Shown: in pieces, positions 14,068 to 21,414 of the stretch | Numbering within the stretch: the first letter of the stretch is position 1 | How the letters are laid out: each line of letters begins with the position of its first letter | Assembly (NCBI GenBank): GCA_030615805.1 | Contig: JAUWYN010000003.1 | Coordinates: 1 to 30,549, forward strand | Length of the DNA stretch: 30,549 nucleotides | Source of the DNA: Hadesarchaea archaeon | Lineage (GTDB): Archaea > Hadarchaeota > Hadarchaeia > Hadarchaeales > Hadarchaeaceae | Direction of reading: 5' to 3' | Notes under the pieces: generated by a model | Seen by the model: the letters and a program-made list of their open reading frames with translations, nothing else | Database searches by the model: none | Told to the model about the DNA's origin: nothing | Program-made: the position numbers and the translations under genes

Positions 14068-15215
14068 CACATCCCCCCGAGATAATCGCTATAACTCCGC
14101 TCAACTTTTCCCGCTATAACATCGAAATCGAAAACTTTCTCGCTCCTCTCCCTCGCTTTTCTCGACAGCTTTTTTCTGAGCTTTTTGTCGTCGATCAACT
14201 TATTCGCTGCCTCTGCTATATACTCGGGGCTGCGTGGTTCAACAAGCAAACCACAATCAGAAACTACCTCTGGGATACCGCCCACTGTCGTAGAGATGAC
14301 CGGGTTTCCACACGCCATGGCCTCGAGCAAAACGATTCCAAACGGCTCCCACAGGGAAGGCAGGATGAAAAAATCGCTCGCGGAATAATACTCTATCAAT
14401 TTTCTTGTGGGGATGAACTGAGTCACAAAAATAACCCTTTCCCCAACCCCAGATTTATTTGCTAACGCTTTCAACCCCCCTAGCTTTGGCCCCCTGCCTA
14501 TTACCACCACTTTAAAATCGTGCTTGATTTCTTTTACTGCCTCTATCAGGTACTCGACCCCTTTCTGGGGGATAAGTCTACAAACGGTTGTGGCGAGGAA
14601 CTCGCAGCCAAGCTCATCCTTCAAATCGGTTTTAATTTTTTTGAATTTTTTCGTGTCAACCCCATTGAAAATGACTTCTGTCCGCTCGCGGGGATAATCT
14701 TTTGGAACTGTGACCTCTAAAGTCCATTTACTGTTCGCAATAATTCTATCTGCGCGCCTCATCACCCGATTACCTATCAAGTTGTCGAAAAGTTGTCCTG
14801 CCCTATCGATCTCCTTGCCTATTCCCACTGTCCGGGCGTTGTGGAGCGTGAGAAAAAGCGGTTTATTCAAAAATTTTTTCCATATGGCTGATGACGCGAA
14901 GCTCAGGAAAAATCGGTTATGCAAATGGATGATATCTGGCTTTTCCTTCTCACACACTTTGAAAAAATGATGGGGGAAAAAGAAGGGGATAGAATACGGG
15001 GGTGGGAGAAAAGCGGGGAGCTTTTTAAGGATAATGCTCCTCATCCTGTATACCTTGGTCCCCTCCACCACTTCTTCCCTATTCGTCCCTGGCAACCTAG
15101 AGGTGATGACGCTTACGGAGTTCTTCCTAGAGAGGCGCTTGCATAACTCAAACATGTAATTTTCCGTGCCGCCTAGGTAGGGGTGGAAAAACGGGTTTAC
15201 ATGCAGGATTCTCAT
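14067..15215 (-). CDS. GT4-family glycosyltransferase
   Basis: This 382-residue GT-B protein starts MRILHVNPFFHPYLGGTENYMFEL, a typical GT4 GGTE loop. PDIIHLHNRF, LTLHNARTVG and NSKWTLEVTV follow, then the donor-site motifs TTVCRLIPQKGVEYLIEAV, VVVIGRGPKLGGLKALA and the E-x7-E motif EPFGIVLLE, then VGGIPEVVSDCGLLVEP. A clear SD (TGGAGGTTCAG) precedes ATG 15215. It is first in a two-gene leftward operon with the next GT4 and shares a symmetric TATA box with the rightward small membrane genes. It likely adds one sugar to a lipid-linked or surface glycan. Gene order and overlap suggest consecutive steps with its partner. Confidence 0.91.
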   Translation of the reverse strand: MRILHVNPFFHPYLGGTENYMFELCKRLSRKNSVSVITSRLPGTNREEVVEGTKVYRMRSIILKKLPAFLPPPYSIPFFFPHHFFKVCEKEKPDIIHLHNRFFLSFASSAIWKKFLNKPLFLTLHNARTVGIGKEIDRAGQLFDNLIGNRVMRRADRIIANSKWTLEVTVPKDYPRERTEVIFNGVDTKKFKKIKTDLKDELGCEFLATTVCRLIPQKGVEYLIEAVKEIKHDFKVVVIGRGPKLGGLKALANKSGVGERVIFVTQFIPTRKLIEYYSASDFFILPSLWEPFGIVLLEAMACGNPVISTTVGGIPEVVSDCGLLVEPRSPEYIAEAANKLIDDKKLRKKLSRKARERSEKVFDFDVIAGKVERSYSDYLGGM

Positions 15216-15244
15216 CTGAACCTCCAGAAATCCTTCGGGGGCTG

Positions 15245-15253
15245 TATTTAAAA
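15245..15253. promoter_or_regulatory. Near-symmetric TATA box TATTTAAAA between divergent genes
   Basis: TATTTAAAA sits about 32-40 bases from ATG 15285 (rightward) and about 30-38 bases from ATG 15215 (leftward). It is A/T-symmetric and well placed to direct transcription both ways in the 69-bp spacer. Confidence 0.5.
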
Positions 15254-15284
15254 CAATCTAGCCAACATTTCGATTGGGCAGTTT

Positions 15285-15473
15285 ATGAAGGTGAACCTAA
15301 AGAAGTGGATGCGAACAAACGGCGCATACGTGGCCATCTGGATCTTGATGGGTTTCATCGCGCTAGGGTTGGTCATCTATGAGCTGGGAATCTACACGCT
15401 TGCTGTAATCATACCATTTCTTCCGCCCTTCATCATCGCCATGATTAGGATGGTGCAGGAGCTGAGAAAATGA
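15285..15473 (+). CDS. Small membrane protein, two spans, 62 residues
   Basis: The protein has a basic N-terminus (MKVNLKKWMRTNG), two hydrophobic spans (about 13-32 and 36-55) joined by a tight turn, and a cytosolic VQELRK tail. No family is recognised. Its stop codon overlaps the next gene's ATG by four bases (ATGA, 15470-15473), which implies translational coupling with the DUF457-like gene. Together they may form a small membrane complex; that is inference from overlap only. Confidence 0.66.
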   Translation: MKVNLKKWMRTNGAYVAIWILMGFIALGLVIYELGIYTLAVIIPFLPPFIIAMIRMVQELRK

Positions 15474-15949
15474 TGATTGCCCACGTGACGATCCCACTCA
15501 TCCTCTACGCGTTATTCCCAACCCACATAGAACTGCTTCCGCTGCTTTTCGGTAGCGGGTTTCCGAACTTCGATGTTTTCCCAACTCTATTGAGGAAAAA
15601 CCCACCCAAAAACGCCTTGGCCGAAACGCACGCCAGCACAATCCTCCATACCCTTTTTCTCTATATAGTGCTCCTTCCGATTTTGTACTTCCTCCTCAAC
15701 AGTTACGGCATTGTAAATGGCTGGGCTATTGTGATGTCTTTTTCACTGGGGGGCATAATCCACGTCTTAAGCGAGTCTTTCGATGAAAAAGGTAGACGTT
15801 TACTCTATCCGCTCAGCAAGAAATTCTATGGCATTCGAGTGCTCCCGTACGATTTTTGGACATATCTCACAGACAAAACGATCATTTGTTTTGAGGTGGC
15901 CCTTCTCGTGCTCGCGATTCTTTTGCTATTAATTAGACCATTTGGTTAG
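15470..15949 (+). CDS. Membrane-bound metal-dependent hydrolase-like protein (DUF457/YdjM-like)
   Basis: This 159-residue protein has about four spans. The pattern matches DUF457/YdjM-type membrane proteins: MIAHVTIPLIL at the start, FPNFDVFPTLL (PDxD-like), AETHASTILHTLFLY (the HRxxTHS-like block), LGGIIHVLSESFDEKGRRLLYPLSKK (the HxxxD..G..LLxP block) and YG. Here the H-L-x-D of the last block is H-V-L-S-E-S. Relatives are predicted phospholipid or undecaprenyl-type hydrolases, but no archaeal substrate is known. It is coupled to the upstream 62-residue gene and converges on the UPF0104 gene with five bases between the stops. Confidence 0.7.
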   Translation: MMIAHVTIPLILYALFPTHIELLPLLFGSGFPNFDVFPTLLRKNPPKNALAETHASTILHTLFLYIVLLPILYFLLNSYGIVNGWAIVMSFSLGGIIHVLSESFDEKGRRLLYPLSKKFYGIRVLPYDFWTYLTDKTIICFEVALLVLAILLLLIRPFG

Positions 15950-15954
15950 AACAC

Positions 15955-16986
15955 TTACCTGCTCCACGCGCGGATGCCCAAGTAAGATAGCGCTAGGGCT
16001 CCGACCGCCGTGCTGAAAATGAATGAGATAGCCCGCTCTATCGCCCATGCTGCAGCAGCAATCGGATAAAGCTCCGGTGGCATGAATTTCATGAAAATTA
16101 GAACCATCGCTACATCGACCGTGCCAATTCCGGAGGGTAGGAGCGGGATCAAGCCTGCCATCCAAGGTATCGTCGTGGCTAACACCAACATCGCTATAGG
16201 GGGACTGTACCCAAACGCTTGGAAGATTACAAACAACCTTGTGATTGCCACCATCCACAAGATCGCCGAAAATGCTATAACGTAAAGTACCACCCTCCGA
16301 CTGCTTATAATGTCCTCGGCCGCCGCGTAGAATCTCTTAATTCCTCTAGTTATCTTCGCCTTGTTTGTGCGCTTGCGGAAAAGCCCTGCAATACGCGCTA
16401 CGAGCCCACCAATGCGTGCCGCTGCCATTTTACCACGTAGGACGCGCAAAAACAACAAACTCCAGCCGACAACGACGGCTGCCCAAAATGCCATGAACAA
16501 CAACACCGGCCAGATGGGCGTCCATTGGATGGAGAGTAACAATCCGACCATCACAAATGAAATGAAAACCGGAACGTCCAATATGAACTCGCTCATGATT
16601 GTGGCGAAACCGGATGAGTATGGAACTCGATGAGTTTTATTCAGCAAATATGCTCGCGCGACTGGATCACCACCGGAATATGTGAATGGCGTGACGTTGT
16701 TGATGAAAATCCCGCCGAAAATCACCACGTAGAGGTTGCGCAGGCTAACCCAATGTCCAACCCTCGAGAGTGTCACGTTCCAGCGACCTGCCCAGAAGAC
16801 CACGCCGAGTAGATAAACGCCGAACGCCAAAATCACCAGTAGGGGGTTGGCGCTGCCTAAGGCCCGAAACATTGCGTAGAGGTCCTCGCGCGCGAATAGC
16901 ACTGCCGCTATCGCAACTGCCGCTATGACGAAAAGGATGAGGAGTACGGTCCTCTTGGGGGTAAATCTCCTCTTTCGAACCACCAC
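15955..16986 (-). CDS. UPF0104 family membrane protein (flippase-like, LPG-synthase TM region)
   Basis: This 343-residue protein has about eight spans and the family motifs FAFGVYLLGVVFWAGRW-like helix 2/3, the conserved NNVTPFTYSGGDPVARAYLLNKT (about 96-118), and LIPLLPSGIGTVDVAMVLIFMKF near the C-terminus, ending in an IERAISFIFSTAVGALAL helix. These are the lysylphosphatidylglycerol synthetase transmembrane (TIGR00374) proteins. Archaeal relatives such as AglD/AglR-associated proteins are tied to glycan assembly and may flip lipid-linked sugars. It is placed at the edge of a three-GT4 island. The start ATG 16986 lies in MVVRKRRF. Confidence 0.86.
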   Translation of the reverse strand: MVVRKRRFTPKRTVLLILFVIAAVAIAAVLFAREDLYAMFRALGSANPLLVILAFGVYLLGVVFWAGRWNVTLSRVGHWVSLRNLYVVIFGGIFINNVTPFTYSGGDPVARAYLLNKTHRVPYSSGFATIMSEFILDVPVFISFVMVGLLLSIQWTPIWPVLLFMAFWAAVVVGWSLLFLRVLRGKMAAARIGGLVARIAGLFRKRTNKAKITRGIKRFYAAAEDIISSRRVVLYVIAFSAILWMVAITRLFVIFQAFGYSPPIAMLVLATTIPWMAGLIPLLPSGIGTVDVAMVLIFMKFMPPELYPIAAAAWAIERAISFIFSTAVGALALSYLGIRAWSR

Positions 16987-17017
16987 AACCCTCCAGTCCC
17001 ATCATTTCGCGTAACAG

Positions 17018-17028
17018 TTTAAGTATTC
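17018..17028 (+). promoter_or_regulatory. TATA box for the Trm112 gene
   Basis: AGTTTAAGTAT lies about 24-34 bases before ATG 17052, the right spacing for a leaderless or near-leaderless transcript. Confidence 0.5.
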
Positions 17029-17051
17029 CTAAATCGACTTGAAATGAGACG

Positions 17052-17222
17052 ATGCACGTGCCGAAAGAAACCATCAATCCCAAACTGCTAAAAATCTTGG
17101 CGTGCCCAGTATGTAAGCATGATGTCAAGCTCAAGGGCGAGGAACTGGTCTGCGGGGAGTGTGGAAGACGATATCCTATTGTTAACGGGATCCCGAATAT
17201 GATTCCAGACGAGCTGCGGTAG
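17052..17222 (+). CDS. trm112: Trm112-family zinc-ribbon protein (56 residues)
   Basis: This short ORF (ATG 17052, TAG 17220-17222) has the Trm112/UPF0434 signature: NPKLLKILACPVCKHDVKL, then ELVCGECGRRYPIVNGIPNMIPDE. Two CxxC pairs (C20/C23 and C38/C41) form the zinc ribbon, and PIVNGIPNMIP is the hallmark C-terminal strand. Trm112 is the small obligate activator of several SAM-dependent methyltransferases that modify tRNA, rRNA and release factor, stabilising them by beta-zipper contact. A TATA box (17018-17028) fits. Its stop abuts the stop of the converging DUF371 gene with no gap. Confidence 0.88.
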   Translation: MHVPKETINPKLLKILACPVCKHDVKLKGEELVCGECGRRYPIVNGIPNMIPDELR

Positions 17223-17648
17223 CTATTGCTCGACCTCTATTGTGAGTTTGACTTCGGTGGATGGATTACATAGCTTCGACACCAGAGTCTTTGACAGATT
17301 CGCCGCTGCCTTATCCGCGTTCACCGCAAGTGTCCGCCCACACACGAACATGCTCTTTCTGACGACGAGATCTTTATGGTGAGTAAGAGTTAGCGAGGGA
17401 TGCCCACGAGCGTGAATTTTATCCGTTTCGCCTCCAGCCTCAATCGTTATGTTTACTGCCCCGCCCAAGCGGACAGCCGATTTTAGCTCATCACTCAGTT
17501 TCGCCGCCCCATTGTTCGCAGCGACCCCAATAATGCAATCCCCTTTGGGTCCAACTTCTCTGTCTTTCGTAATCATCAGCGTGGTTTGGTGTTTTGCTGT
17601 GACCCGTGGATGTCCCCTTGCCATGATGATCTCGACGATTTTTCCCAT
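17223..17648 (-). CDS. DUF371 family conserved archaeal protein
   Basis: This 141-residue protein follows the DUF371 (COG2090) pattern: IMARGHPRVTAKHQTTLMITKD, GDCIIGVAAN, then ARGHPSLTLTHHKDLVVRKSMFVCGRTLAVNADKAAANLSKTLV. The twice-occurring ARGHP motif (residues about 10-14 and 80-84) suggests an internally repeated fold. Function is unknown; it occurs in most archaea. ATG 17648 is preceded by GGTGAGGGG. It shares a spacer with the divergent isoaspartyl methyltransferase gene that contains a perfect 7-bp-arm inverted repeat. Confidence 0.87.
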   Translation of the reverse strand: MGKIVEIIMARGHPRVTAKHQTTLMITKDREVGPKGDCIIGVAANNGAAKLSDELKSAVRLGGAVNITIEAGGETDKIHARGHPSLTLTHHKDLVVRKSMFVCGRTLAVNADKAAANLSKTLVSKLCNPSTEVKLTIEVEQ

Positions 17649-17656
17649 GTTCCCCT

Positions 17657-17678
17657 CACCCCCTTAAGCTTGGGGGTG
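17657..17678. repeat. Inverted repeat CACCCCC-N8-GGGGGTG between divergent genes
   Basis: Arms CACCCCC (17657-17663) and GGGGGTG (17672-17678) flank TTAAGCTT (17664-17671), itself nearly palindromic. The left arm contains the SD of the DUF371 gene on the other strand. The centre is about 27-34 bases before ATG 17698, so it could be the TATA box of pcm. It could be an operator, or a symmetric BRE-TATA-BRE promoter. Confidence 0.5.
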
Positions 17679-17697
17679 GATAATTTATTTCGGTCGT

Positions 17698-18357
17698 ATG
17701 TACGAGCGGGAGCGCGAGGAGCTGGTTGAGCGCCTCGTCCGATGGGGCTACCTTAGCAAACGAGATATCATCGACGCTTTCAAAAAAGTACCACGTCATG
17801 AGTTTATCCCTGAGAACATCCGTGACTACTCCTATGCCGACCAACCGCTCTCGATAGGTCACGGGCAGACGATTTCGGCCCCTAGCATGATCGCCATCAT
17901 GTTGGAATCGCTCGACCTCAAGGCGGGGCAGAAGGTGCTCGAGGTGGGTACAGGCTCTGGGTACAACGCCGCCCTCATCGCCGAGGTAGTCGGGCAAATG
18001 AGAAGGGTCTTCTCAATAGAGCGGATTGACGAGCTGGCCGAGTTCGGGCGCGCGAACCTCAAGAGAACTGGATATGGCTGGGTCAAAGTCGTTGTTGGGG
18101 ATGGAACATGTGGCTACGAAAAAGAGGCCCCTTGGGACCGCATCCTCGTGACCGCCTGTGCCCCCGAGCTGCCGAAGCCCCTAGTTCAGCAGCTAAAAAT
18201 CGGTGGGAAGATCGGTGCGCCGGTTGGCCAACACTACATGTTTCAGACATGGCTCGTCGCAGAAAGACGTGGCAAGAAGGAGCTCAAAATTGAGGAACGA
18301 GGGGGCTGCTCCTTTGTGCCCCTAGTCGGAAAATGTGGATGGAAGACGGGGGGCTAA
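17698..18357 (+). CDS. pcm: Protein-L-isoaspartate O-methyltransferase
   Basis: This 219-residue enzyme methylates damaged L-isoaspartyl residues with SAM, starting their repair. Motifs are clear: KKVPRHEFIPENIRDYSYADQPLSIGHGQTISAPSMIAIMLE, the SAM site VLEVGTGSGYNAALIAEV, VFSIERI, WDRILVTACAPELPKPLVQQLKIGG, and RFVPL-type CSFVPLVGK at the end. The length is normal. It is leaderless or nearly so: ATG 17698 with the candidate TATA in the inverted repeat upstream. The last four bases overlap the end of the converging fen gene. Confidence 0.94.
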   Translation: MYEREREELVERLVRWGYLSKRDIIDAFKKVPRHEFIPENIRDYSYADQPLSIGHGQTISAPSMIAIMLESLDLKAGQKVLEVGTGSGYNAALIAEVVGQMRRVFSIERIDELAEFGRANLKRTGYGWVKVVVGDGTCGYEKEAPWDRILVTACAPELPKPLVQQLKIGGKIGAPVGQHYMFQTWLVAERRGKKELKIEERGGCSFVPLVGKCGWKTGG

Positions 18358-19382
18358 CCGAACCACTTCTCGAGTGAAACCTGTTCCCGCTCGCGCTGCC
18401 CCTTGAGTAAACGATCGATGCCCGTCTGAACTCTAGATTCCGAAAAATCGTGCTCCCGGCACAGGAACTCCTTGATTCCCTCTGGGTCCGGGTCACCCCA
18501 TTCCAGCCCATACTTACCCGTGATATTCGGCTTCAGAAAGATTTCGCGCACCTCAATCGGGTCTACCTCAAATTTTTCACCGAGCTCGGTCTCCGCAATC
18601 TGCTTTATGGAACCTTGTTCTTTGATGAGCTCGAGCGCCTTTTTTGGACCTATGCCCTTTATTCCTGCGTTGTAATCGGTTCCAATCAAGATACCTATAT
18701 CTACGAGCTGCTCTTGGGTTATCCCGAGTTCCCTCAAAAGTGCTTGGAGTTCGATCACCTCAGGGAAAACCTCGACGTACACATCCTTGCTAGGTAGCTT
18801 CCGCCTGCCCGTGATGGCCAAGTTGCGCACGAGCATTGGGGCTCCAAAGAGGAGGCTGTCAAAATCTTGGCTCGCGGCCGCCCAAGCATCGCCCCGCTGA
18901 ACGAGGTGCGCCGCCTGAGCCTCGCCCTCCCCCGGTGCCTGAACCCAAGGCAACCCCATGTGACCTAAAAGTGTCTGCGCTTGCTTAATCATCCGCTCGT
19001 CTACCCGCCCCGCACGCTGGGCGAACTTCTTCGCCTCCTCTATCCTGCCCTCCTTGAGCGCGGCTGCCCACTCCTCGGCTGCCTCCCTCCTCACCGCGCG
19101 ACGCTGCTCAACGGTGCGTAGCTTCAGCTTGGGCGGCGCCCCATCGAATACATACACCGGTTTGATCCCTGCCTCGATCAGATTCGCGGTCCGATAGAAG
19201 AGGCCGGAGAGATGGGAGGTTATTCTCCCCTTGGAGTCCTTGAGGAGCTCTCCGTCACGCTGCCGAATTATAGAGAGGAACTGATAGAGTGAGTTCATCG
19301 CGTCGATCGCAATTATCTGTCCGCGAAGCTGCTCCAGCCCAATTTTTTGCTTCGACACGATGTCTCCGAGCTGAACGCCCAT
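18354..19382 (-). CDS. fen: Flap endonuclease 1
   Basis: This 342-residue FEN-1 removes 5' flaps during Okazaki fragment maturation and repair. All metal ligands are visible: D27 (AIDAMN), D80 (VFDGAPP), E152/E154 (APGEGEAQ), D173/D175 (SQDFDS) and D236 (LIGTDYN), followed by the helix-hairpin-helix GIKGIGPKKALEL. The C-terminus QVSLEKWFG is a PCNA-interacting (PIP) box. The start at ATG 19382 gives the universal MGVQLGDI; upstream in-frame ATGs at 19415 and 19403 lack family support. A TATA-like TTTTTAAGT (minus strand, about 19417-19425) lies 35-43 bases upstream. Confidence 0.96.
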   Translation of the reverse strand: MGVQLGDIVSKQKIGLEQLRGQIIAIDAMNSLYQFLSIIRQRDGELLKDSKGRITSHLSGLFYRTANLIEAGIKPVYVFDGAPPKLKLRTVEQRRAVRREAAEEWAAALKEGRIEEAKKFAQRAGRVDERMIKQAQTLLGHMGLPWVQAPGEGEAQAAHLVQRGDAWAAASQDFDSLLFGAPMLVRNLAITGRRKLPSKDVYVEVFPEVIELQALLRELGITQEQLVDIGILIGTDYNAGIKGIGPKKALELIKEQGSIKQIAETELGEKFEVDPIEVREIFLKPNITGKYGLEWGDPDPEGIKEFLCREHDFSESRVQTGIDRLLKGQREREQVSLEKWFG

Positions 19383-19492
19383 GCCCGCCCCATGATAACT
19401 CATCTTGCAATGCACTTAAAAATCAGAGCACGTGAAGATCGTTAAACGGTGATTTTGGGGGCAGAAAACCCCGTCCTTTATGGTAGAGTAGT

Positions 19493-19723
19493 TCACGCCC
19501 CTTCGCCAGGTAATCTTCGCACAACGGTTATCGGAATCGCTTCCTTCTCGAACTCTAAAATGGCGATGTCGATAGGGTTACCCATGGCCTCCTGCACCTC
19601 AATCAGCACAGGTGCGCCCATCGATATTTGAAGGGCCCTAGCCCCAACGATGCGGGCTTTCTCAAATCGAGTGTATTTTTTTGGAAAAATGAGCGAGCCC
19701 CCATCACATCGGCGGCATACCAC
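19493..19723 (-). CDS. rpoK: DNA-directed RNA polymerase subunit K (Rpb6 homologue), start uncertain
   Basis: The conserved RpoK core is unmistakable: KKYTRFEKARIVGARALQISMGAPVLIEV, then NPIDIAILEFEKEAIPITVVRR. It is the archaeal equivalent of eukaryotic Rpb6 and bacterial omega, which stabilises the polymerase clamp region. The N-terminus is unclear. The only standard starts are GTG codons inside the thermosome gene (GTG 19723, overlap 20 bases, 76 residues). Without overlap, only an ATT at 19690 remains, which sits 7 bases after GTGATGGGGG, a good SD. Co-transcription with the thermosome gene upstream is very likely. Confidence 0.9.
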   Translation of the reverse strand: MVCRRCDGGSLIFPKKYTRFEKARIVGARALQISMGAPVLIEVQEAMGNPIDIAILEFEKEAIPITVVRRLPGEGA

Positions 19724-21347
19724 CCATTCCTGCGCCCGGTCCACTTGGTGGTCCCTTCTCGAGCTTCCCAGCAGCAATAACGTCGTCTATTCGTAGAATC
19801 ATCTCCGCCACCTCACTGGCTGATTTGATTGCTTGTGTCTTGACGCGCAGAGGCTCGACTATGCCCAGCTTGAGGGTGTTTGTCACTTCCCCACTTATCA
19901 CATCAAATCCGATTTCCTTGCCACCTTTCTTTTCATGAGTGGCGCGCAGCTGCACTAATTTATCTATCGGATCTAGCCCGGCGTTCTCCGCCAAGGTCCG
20001 CGGAATTATCTCAATCGCATCGGCGAACGCATCGACAGCGAGCGCCTCACGCCCTCCGACCGTGTCGGCGTATTCTCGCAGGCCCTTCGCGACCTCTATC
20101 TCTGGAGCACCCCCGCCCGCCACGATCTTGCCATCCTCGACTGCCGCCGAAACCACGCTAACCGCATCGTGCACCGCCCGCTCGACCTCGTCGACCACGT
20201 GCTCAGTGCCACCCCTCACTAGCAAGCTCACGGCCTTGGGGTCCTTGCAACCCTCGACGAATATCATCTCCTCGCCCGCTATCTTGCGCTCCTCTACCAG
20301 CGCCGCCGAGCCGAGGTCCTTTGCCGTGAAATCCTTGATGTTAGTTACTATCTTGCCCCCTGTCGCGCGAGCAAGCTTCTCCATGTCAGACTCTTTGACC
20401 CTTCGAGCCGCTAGGATTCCCGCCTTCGCGAGGTAGTGCTGGACAATGTCGTCGATTCCCTTCTGACACAGGACGACGTTAGTGCCCGCTTTCTTGACTT
20501 GCCCAACCATTTCCTGCAGCATGCGCCGCTCCTCCTCTAGGAAGCTTCGAAGCTGCTCGGGGTCTGTTATGTTGATCTTGGCACTGGTTTCGGTTTCTTT
20601 GACCTCGAGGGCTAGGTTGAGCAGTGCTATCTTCGCCTTCTCAATCCGCTTCGGCATTCCGGGGTGAACGGCCTCCTTGTCGAGTACCAAGCCTTGGATG
20701 AGCTGAGAGTCCGCCGAGCTGCCCCCGCTCTTCTTCTCGACCTTGATATTGTCGATGTCCGCCTCCAGCTTGCCGTCCGATTCCTCGACTATTTGCCCGA
20801 CGGCTTTAACGCATAGCTCCGCGAGCTTCTCCCCCCGCATCTCTGAGCCCTTGCTACTCATCGAGGTCAAGGCGATCTGCTTGAGCATCCTGTCGTCGTC
20901 TTTTGAGACACTTACAGCCATGTTGTCTAAAATTTCCTGTGCTTTCGTGGCTGCCCGTCGATAACCGGCCGCGATGACGGTAGCATGGATGTCCTGATCG
21001 AGCAGCTCCTCAGCTCGCTTCAAAAGCTCTCCAGCAAGCACTACTGCAGTAGTCGTGCCATCTCCCACCTCATCCTCCTGGACCTTGGCGATCTCGACCA
21101 TCATCTTCGCTGCGGGGTGTTCGATGTCCATTTCATCGAGGATGGTGACGCCATCGTTGGTTATGGTGACGTCGCCCAAGCTGTCGACCAGCATCTTATC
21201 CATCCCGCGCGGCCCTAGGGTCGTGCGGATCGCCTGAGCAATCACTCGGGCAGCCATAATGTTCATGCGCTGGGCATCCCGCCCCAAGTAGCGCTGGACC
21301 TTCTCGGGCAAAATTAAGATTGGTTGTCCTCCCATCTGAGCTGCCAT
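19704..21347 (-). CDS. ths: Thermosome subunit (group II chaperonin)
   Basis: This 547-residue ATP-dependent chaperonin subunit forms double rings with a built-in lid. Motifs: RTTLGPRGMDKMLVDSLGDVTITNDGVTILDEMDIEHPAAKMMVE, the ATP site GDGTTTAVVLAGELL (95-109), the apical-domain helical protrusion region, VVAGGGAPEIE (here IVAGGGAPEIE), and the C-terminal GGM-rich tail GAGMGGMPPM. The length is standard. GGGGGGATT is the SD before ATG 21347. A TATA box (CTTTAATAA, minus strand, about 21404-21412) overlaps the end of the upstream tetraether synthase gene region. rpoK follows with overlapping reading frames. Confidence 0.97.
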   Translation of the reverse strand: MAAQMGGQPILILPEKVQRYLGRDAQRMNIMAARVIAQAIRTTLGPRGMDKMLVDSLGDVTITNDGVTILDEMDIEHPAAKMMVEIAKVQEDEVGDGTTTAVVLAGELLKRAEELLDQDIHATVIAAGYRRAATKAQEILDNMAVSVSKDDDRMLKQIALTSMSSKGSEMRGEKLAELCVKAVGQIVEESDGKLEADIDNIKVEKKSGGSSADSQLIQGLVLDKEAVHPGMPKRIEKAKIALLNLALEVKETETSAKINITDPEQLRSFLEEERRMLQEMVGQVKKAGTNVVLCQKGIDDIVQHYLAKAGILAARRVKESDMEKLARATGGKIVTNIKDFTAKDLGSAALVEERKIAGEEMIFVEGCKDPKAVSLLVRGGTEHVVDEVERAVHDAVSVVSAAVEDGKIVAGGGAPEIEVAKGLREYADTVGGREALAVDAFADAIEIIPRTLAENAGLDPIDKLVQLRATHEKKGGKEIGFDVISGEVTNTLKLGIVEPLRVKTQAIKSASEVAEMILRIDDVIAAGKLEKGPPSGPGAGMGGMPPM

Positions 21348-21401
21348 AAAATCCCCCCTAATTTGTCTACTGGATGATTTCCTACCTAACTCAGAAGGTT
21401 T

Positions 21402-21414
21402 GCTTATTAAAGCT
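21402..21414 (-). promoter_or_regulatory. TATA box for the thermosome gene
   Basis: On the minus strand GCTTTAATAAGC directly follows the TAA stop of the tetraether synthase gene, about 55-67 bases before ATG 21347. It gives the chaperonin its own promoter, with a leader of about 30-40 bases ending in a strong SD. Confidence 0.5.

Noticed and set aside
19456..19473. Hairpin GGGG-N8-CCCC between fen and rpoK as a terminator.
   Set aside because: The stem is only 4-5 bp and there is no T-run in the direction of rpoK transcription.
19449..19631. Plus-strand 60-codon frame over rpoK.
   Set aside because: It is antisense to the conserved RpoK core and resembles no protein.
19724..19777. An upstream start for rpoK at 19777.
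   Set aside because: The extension lies wholly inside the thermosome coding sequence and is not similar to RpoK N-termini.
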